Shown here in pieces: positions 21,008 through 25,073 of a stretch of DNA of 25,073 nucleotides (position 1 is the first letter of the stretch; the number at the start of each line of letters is the position of its first letter). The position numbers and the translations under genes were made by a program. The notes under the pieces are model-generated. The model made no database searches. It had not been told where the DNA came from and worked only from the letters and a program-made list of their open reading frames with translations. The DNA is from an uncultured Collinsella sp. (GTDB lineage Bacteria; Actinomycetota; Coriobacteriia; Coriobacteriales; Coriobacteriaceae). Location: the NCBI GenBank assembly GCA_902496275.1, contig CABVAC010000027.1:1-25073 (forward strand), written 5' to 3'.

Positions 21008-23338
21008 ATGAACGAGTCTGACACACGGCTTAAACTCATTGATCCTGCGATTATGGAGTCGTGGGATCGCAATACCCAAGTCTTCACTGAGTATTTCTTT
21101 ACCAGTGGCGAGATCGTTGTGCGCGGAAGTATGGTCACCCGTAAAGACAAGAAGAAGGCTGACTACCTTCTGATGTATGCTCCGGGCATCCCTATCGCAA
21201 TCGTCGAGGCTAAGGATACGGAGCACACCGTTGATGCCGGTCTCCAACAGGGGATGGGATATGCCCGGCTGCTCGATATTCCGTTTGCGTACAGCTCAAA
21301 CGGAAAGGGTTTTGTTGAGCACGATTTTCTTACCGGGAAAGAGCGCACTCTTGCCATGGACGAGTTTCCCGCTCCGGCGGAACTTTGGACACGATACTCA
21401 AAAGCTAAGGGGCTTGAACATCCGTATAGCCAGGAGATTGTGACCGCTCCGTATTACCAGGAGCACGGCGGCAATCATCCTCGCTACTATCAGTGCATCG
21501 CCATCAATCGTACGCTTGAAGCTATTGCGCGAGGTAAGAATCGCATCTTGCTCGTTATGGCAACGGGAACGGGAAAGACTTTTACGGCTTTTCAAATCGT
21601 TCATCGCTTGCGACAGACTACCGAGGTTCGTAAGGTTCTCTATCTGGCGGACCGCAATATTCTCGTCGATCAGACTATAGACGGCGATTTCAAGCCTCTC
21701 AAGAGGGTTACAACCAAGGTCGTAGGTCGAAAGCTCGATTCTGCTTACGAGGTCTATTTCTCGCTCTACCAACAGCTTGTTGGAGAAAACGGTGAAGAAA
21801 TATTCCGCGAGTTCGACTCGGAATTCTTCGATTTGATTATCGTAGACGAGTGCCATCGCGGAAGCGCCGCGGCGGACTCCGCATGGCGTAAAGTACTCGA
21901 GTATTTCAATTGCGCAATTCAAATCGGAATGACGGCCACGCCAAAGGAGACTGAAGAGGTTTCAAACATTACCTACTTCGGCGAACCTGTCTATACCTAC
22001 TCCCTTAAACAGGGTATCGAGGATGGCTTTCTTGCCCCGTATAAAGTTATTCGCCCTAAGCTGAACGTCGACATTTACGGATACCGTACTGAGGAAGGCA
22101 CCGTGGATGATCGCGGCGAAGCTCTGCCCAAACGTGTTTTCGAGAAGCAGGACTTCGACAGCGAGATCGTCATCAAAGAGCGCTACGAGGAAGTTGCCAA
22201 GCGGATAACTCAATTTCTAAAGGAGACGGATCGTTACTCCAAGACCATAGTCTTTTGCGTTGACATCGAGCATGCCGAAAACATGCGACGTGCCCTTGTA
22301 AACGAGAACGCCGATATCGTAAGAGATCACCCCACCTACATCATGAAGATTACGGGTGACGACAGGGAAGGTAAGGCTCAGTTAGATAACTTCATCGACC
22401 CCGACGAGAAATACCCGACCATCGTTACGACTTCGAAGCTTCTCACCACTGGCGTTAATTGCAAGACGTGTAAGGTAGTCGTGCTCGACAACAAGTTCGG
22501 TGAGCACGGAATGACGGAGTTCAAGCAGATTATCGGCCGCGGAACCCGTATCTGTGAGGACTACGACAAACTCTATTTCACTATCCTCGATTTTCGTGAC
22601 GCATCGCGTTTGTTCGCAGATCCCGAGTTCGATGGTGAGCCTGTTGTTGTGTTTGAGCCTAATCCGGGTGACCCCATTGCGGACCCGGGTCCCGGCGGCA
22701 ATGGCGGCAGCCCCGTCCCGCCTCCGCCTCCGATCGTAGACCCACCCGTATTACCGCCGGACGATCCGTCCTCCCATGTGAAATATCACGTTCATGGGGC
22801 CGACGTCTATGTAGTGTCGGAGATGGTGCAGTATTACTCCTCCGATGGCCTTCTTGTAACTGAGAGCCTTAAGGACTATACGCGAAAAAACATCCTTGGC
22901 GAATACGACACTCTTGACCACTTCCTAGCGGCGTGGAACTCTGAACATAAAAAGCAAGCGATTATCGATGAACTGCGCGCACGTGGCGTATTCCTGGATG
23001 AGCTGCGGCTCGAGACTGGACAGGAGCAAATGAGCGACTTTGACCTCATTTGCCATATTGCTTACGACCAGAGACCTCTTACGCGCAGCGAGAGAGCCAA
23101 TAGCGTCAAGAAGAAGGGCGTGCTTTATGAGTATGCCGGCGTCGCGCGCGAGGTCCTTGAAGCACTTCTCGATAAATATGCGACGTCGAACCTCGTAGAC
23201 TTGGACGATACCCATGTCCTCGACCTCGAAGAATTCCGTCGGTTTGGCAGCCCAATGAAGATCGTCGCCGCATTCGGCGGCAAACAACAGTACATTCAGG
23301 CAGCGCAGATGCTCGAGGACGAGCTCTATATCGCATAG
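21008..23338 (+). CDS. hsdR: Type I restriction enzyme, R subunit (EcoEI-like)
   Basis: A 776-aa restriction subunit. The N-terminal PD-(D/E)XK nuclease has ADYLLM (Asp52) and VEAKD (Glu67, Lys69). The SF2 translocase follows: Walker A MATGTGKT (184-191), DECH (280-283), TATP shortly after, and QIIGRGTR for motif VI. A Pro/Gly-rich low-complexity linker (about residues 550-590, with a run of six prolines) joins the motor to a C-terminal helical domain of the EcoEI HsdR type that contacts the methylase complex. It cuts unmodified DNA at a distance after ATP-driven translocation. ATG at 21008 with GAGGGG eleven bases upstream. First gene of hsdR-hsdM-hsdS; codon use is less GC-biased than the purine operon, as is common for acquired defence genes. 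Confidence 0.94.
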   Translation: MNESDTRLKLIDPAIMESWDRNTQVFTEYFFTSGEIVVRGSMVTRKDKKKADYLLMYAPGIPIAIVEAKDTEHTVDAGLQQGMGYARLLDIPFAYSSNGKGFVEHDFLTGKERTLAMDEFPAPAELWTRYSKAKGLEHPYSQEIVTAPYYQEHGGNHPRYYQCIAINRTLEAIARGKNRILLVMATGTGKTFTAFQIVHRLRQTTEVRKVLYLADRNILVDQTIDGDFKPLKRVTTKVVGRKLDSAYEVYFSLYQQLVGENGEEIFREFDSEFFDLIIVDECHRGSAAADSAWRKVLEYFNCAIQIGMTATPKETEEVSNITYFGEPVYTYSLKQGIEDGFLAPYKVIRPKLNVDIYGYRTEEGTVDDRGEALPKRVFEKQDFDSEIVIKERYEEVAKRITQFLKETDRYSKTIVFCVDIEHAENMRRALVNENADIVRDHPTYIMKITGDDREGKAQLDNFIDPDEKYPTIVTTSKLLTTGVNCKTCKVVVLDNKFGEHGMTEFKQIIGRGTRICEDYDKLYFTILDFRDASRLFADPEFDGEPVVVFEPNPGDPIADPGPGGNGGSPVPPPPPIVDPPVLPPDDPSSHVKYHVHGADVYVVSEMVQYYSSDGLLVTESLKDYTRKNILGEYDTLDHFLAAWNSEHKKQAIIDELRARGVFLDELRLETGQEQMSDFDLICHIAYDQRPLTRSERANSVKKKGVLYEYAGVAREVLEALLDKYATSNLVDLDDTHVLDLEEFRRFGSPMKIVAAFGGKQQYIQAAQMLEDELYIA

Positions 23339-23357
23339 AGAAAGGTAACGATAGCAA

Positions 23358-24836
23358 ATGGCACTGGGATCTCTTGTAAAGACCCTGCAGAACATCATGC
23401 GTAAAGACGCCGGCATCAATGGCGATGCACAGCGCATTGAGCAAATGACCTGGCTTTTCTTCCTCAAGATCTACGATGCTAAGGAGCAGGAGTGGGAGTT
23501 TCACGATGACTCCTATCAATCCATCATCCCCGAGCGTCTGCGCTGGCACAGCTGGGCGCATGATGCGAAGGACGGCAAGGCGCTTACCGGCGATGAGCTC
23601 CTCGATTTTGTAAACAACGATCTCTTCAAGACTCTCGAGAGCTTAGAGCTTGCACCTGAGGCACCCCTGTGTCACGTCGTCGTTAAGGCGGCCTTTACTG
23701 ACGCTAACAACTACATGAAAGATGGCATCCTGCTTCGTCAGGTCGTCAATGAGATTGACGAGGCGGTTGACTTTACCGAGTACAAAGAGCGCCACGCTTT
23801 CGGCGAAATTTACGAGACCATCCTTAAAGACTTGCAGTCCGCGGGCAATGCCGGTGAGTTTTACACGCCCCGAGCGGTGACCGACTTTATGGCCCGAGCA
23901 CTTGCGCCCAAGCTCGGTGAGACCGTGGCTGACTTTGCTTGCGGCACAGGCGGCTTTTTGACGAGCGCCCTCAACATCCTCCGCGACCAGATAGAGACTC
24001 CGGCTGATCGCGTGGCCTACACGAGCTCGGTTTATGGCATCGAGAAGAAACAACTGCCCTATCTGTTGTGCATAACCAACATGCTGCTACACGACATCGA
24101 CAACCCCAAGGTCTTTCACGATAACTCGCTTGAAAAAGATGTTCGCGAATGGAAGCACAAGCCTGATGGCCAGTTTGATGTCGTACTCATGAATCCCCCC
24201 TATGGAGGATCTGAAAGCGCGTCAGTGCAAAACAACTTCCCTGTTGCGCTCCGTAGCTCCGAAACTGCGGATCTATTCCTTGGACTCATCCTTTATCGTC
24301 TTAAGCGAGGCGGCCGCGCTGCTGTCATCATTCCGGATGGCTTTCTCTTTGGCCAGGATAGCGCGAAGACGGAGATCAAGCGTCGCCTGCTTGAGGATAT
24401 GAACCTGCATACTGTTTTGCGCCTTCCGCAGAGCGTTTTCGCTCCCTACACGAGCATCACTACCAACGTTCTGTTCTTCGATAATTCCGGGGCTTCTGAG
24501 GGCGTCTGGTTCTATCGCATGGATATGCCCGAGGGATATAAGCACTTTTCTAAGACTAAGCCCATTAGGCTCGAACATTTTGCACCTGTAAAGGAATGGT
24601 GGGAGAACCGTCGAGATATCGAGGAAGATGGTAATCCCAAGGCAAAGTTCTATACAGTCGACGAGTTGCGAGACGGCGGCTTCAATCTTGATTTGTGTGG
24701 CTATCCACACGAGGAAGAAGAGATTTTGCCGCCCGACGAGCTGATTAGGAGCTACAAAGAAGAGCGCGCTAAGCTCGACGCCGAGATTGACCAGAAGTTG
24801 GCTCGAATTTGCGAGATTCTTGGGATTGAGGCGTAG
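23358..24836 (+). CDS. hsdM: Type I DNA methyltransferase, M subunit
   Basis: A 492-aa N6-adenine methylase. The N-terminal helical HsdM domain covers about residues 1-150 (INGDAQRIEQMTWLFFLKIYD). The methylase core has GEFYTPRAV, motif I DFACGTGGFL (192-201) for S-adenosylmethionine and catalytic motif IV NPPYGG (279-284). It methylates adenine in the bipartite site set by HsdS and protects host DNA. It starts at ATG 23358, 19 bases after the hsdR stop, with AGAAAGG between. The stop is followed immediately by the hsdS start codon. Confidence 0.95.
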   Translation: MALGSLVKTLQNIMRKDAGINGDAQRIEQMTWLFFLKIYDAKEQEWEFHDDSYQSIIPERLRWHSWAHDAKDGKALTGDELLDFVNNDLFKTLESLELAPEAPLCHVVVKAAFTDANNYMKDGILLRQVVNEIDEAVDFTEYKERHAFGEIYETILKDLQSAGNAGEFYTPRAVTDFMARALAPKLGETVADFACGTGGFLTSALNILRDQIETPADRVAYTSSVYGIEKKQLPYLLCITNMLLHDIDNPKVFHDNSLEKDVREWKHKPDGQFDVVLMNPPYGGSESASVQNNFPVALRSSETADLFLGLILYRLKRGGRAAVIIPDGFLFGQDSAKTEIKRRLLEDMNLHTVLRLPQSVFAPYTSITTNVLFFDNSGASEGVWFYRMDMPEGYKHFSKTKPIRLEHFAPVKEWWENRRDIEEDGNPKAKFYTVDELRDGGFNLDLCGYPHEEEEILPPDELIRSYKEERAKLDAEIDQKLARICEILGIEA

Positions 24837-25073
24837 ATGAAGGCAAAAGACCTGAAGAACTCAATTCTGCAAATGGCGGTCGAGGGCAAGCTTGTGCCGC
24901 AGGATCCGAACGACGAGCCTGCCAGCGTCCTTCTCGAACGCATCCGTGAAGAGAAGCATAAGCTTATCGCTGAGGGTAAGGCCAAGTTCTCTAAAGGCGG
25001 GGAGAGCATTATCTATATCGGTTCCGATGGCTCCCCCTATGAGAAGAGGGTGGATGCCAAGGGTCGCGTGACT
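24837..25073 (+). CDS. hsdS: Type I specificity subunit, N-terminal part (cut by window edge)
   Basis: The first 79 codons are open to the edge. The start MKAKDLKNSILQMAVEGKLV, then DEPASVLLERIREEKHKL, is typical of HsdS proteins, where this helical stretch precedes the first target-recognition domain. The ATG directly follows the hsdM stop, so translation is probably coupled. The recognition domains, and thus the target site, lie outside the window. It may be one of several switchable hsdS copies, which cannot be judged here. Confidence 0.88.
   Translation, partial: MKAKDLKNSILQMAVEGKLVPQDPNDEPASVLLERIREEKHKLIAEGKAKFSKGGESIIYIGSDGSPYEKRVDAKGRVT

Overview
The window looks like part of a GC-rich genome of the Coriobacteriia, most like a gut anaerobe such as Collinsella. 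This is inferred from the strong GCC/CTG/GAG codon bias, short intergenic spaces with AGGAG-type ribosome binding sites, and a strictly anaerobic-looking purine hydroxylase cluster. No rRNA, tRNA, CRISPR-Cas locus or transposase was seen.

Layout. (1) 1-451 holds no convincing gene: a strong terminator, a three-unit array of palindromes with an 80-81 bp period, and the terminator of the next gene. (2) 452-3622, minus strand: a U32 'peptidase' of the RlhA type followed 15 bp later by a short RluA-family pseudouridine synthase; both families act on RNA. (3) 3923-5077: ridA and a YheO-like PAS/HTH regulator, convergent on a shared bidirectional terminator. (4) 5430-14804, plus strand: NCS2 permease, ssnA, ygfK, a four-cluster polyferredoxin and a fused XdhD-type molybdenum hydroxylase. 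This parallels the E. coli xanQ/xdhD/ssnA/ygfK region but has no FAD subunit (ygfM). The regulator is divergent from the permease. The likely flow is purine uptake by the permease, hydroxylation by XdhD, and electron transfer through the polyferredoxin to the flavin/NAD(P) module of YgfK. (5) 14805-20080, an accessory region: an AbiEi-like protein with a PD-(D/E)XK-like C-terminus between two arrays of the same 62-bp palindromic repeat, then two unrelated AAA-type ATPases with C-terminal nuclease-like domains. Each ATPase has a striking repeat in front of it: a 52-bp near-perfect palindrome, and five 23-bp iteron-like repeats. (6) 20082-25073: a DEDDh exonuclease, then a type I restriction-modification operon hsdR-hsdM-hsdS, with hsdS cut by the window edge.

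The most unusual content is non-coding. Two different families of tandem inverted repeats have constant arm, loop and linker lengths but variable loop and linker sequence. The 62-bp family brackets a nuclease-like gene, and together they are the best candidate here for an undescribed element. All functional statements rest on motif reading without database searches.
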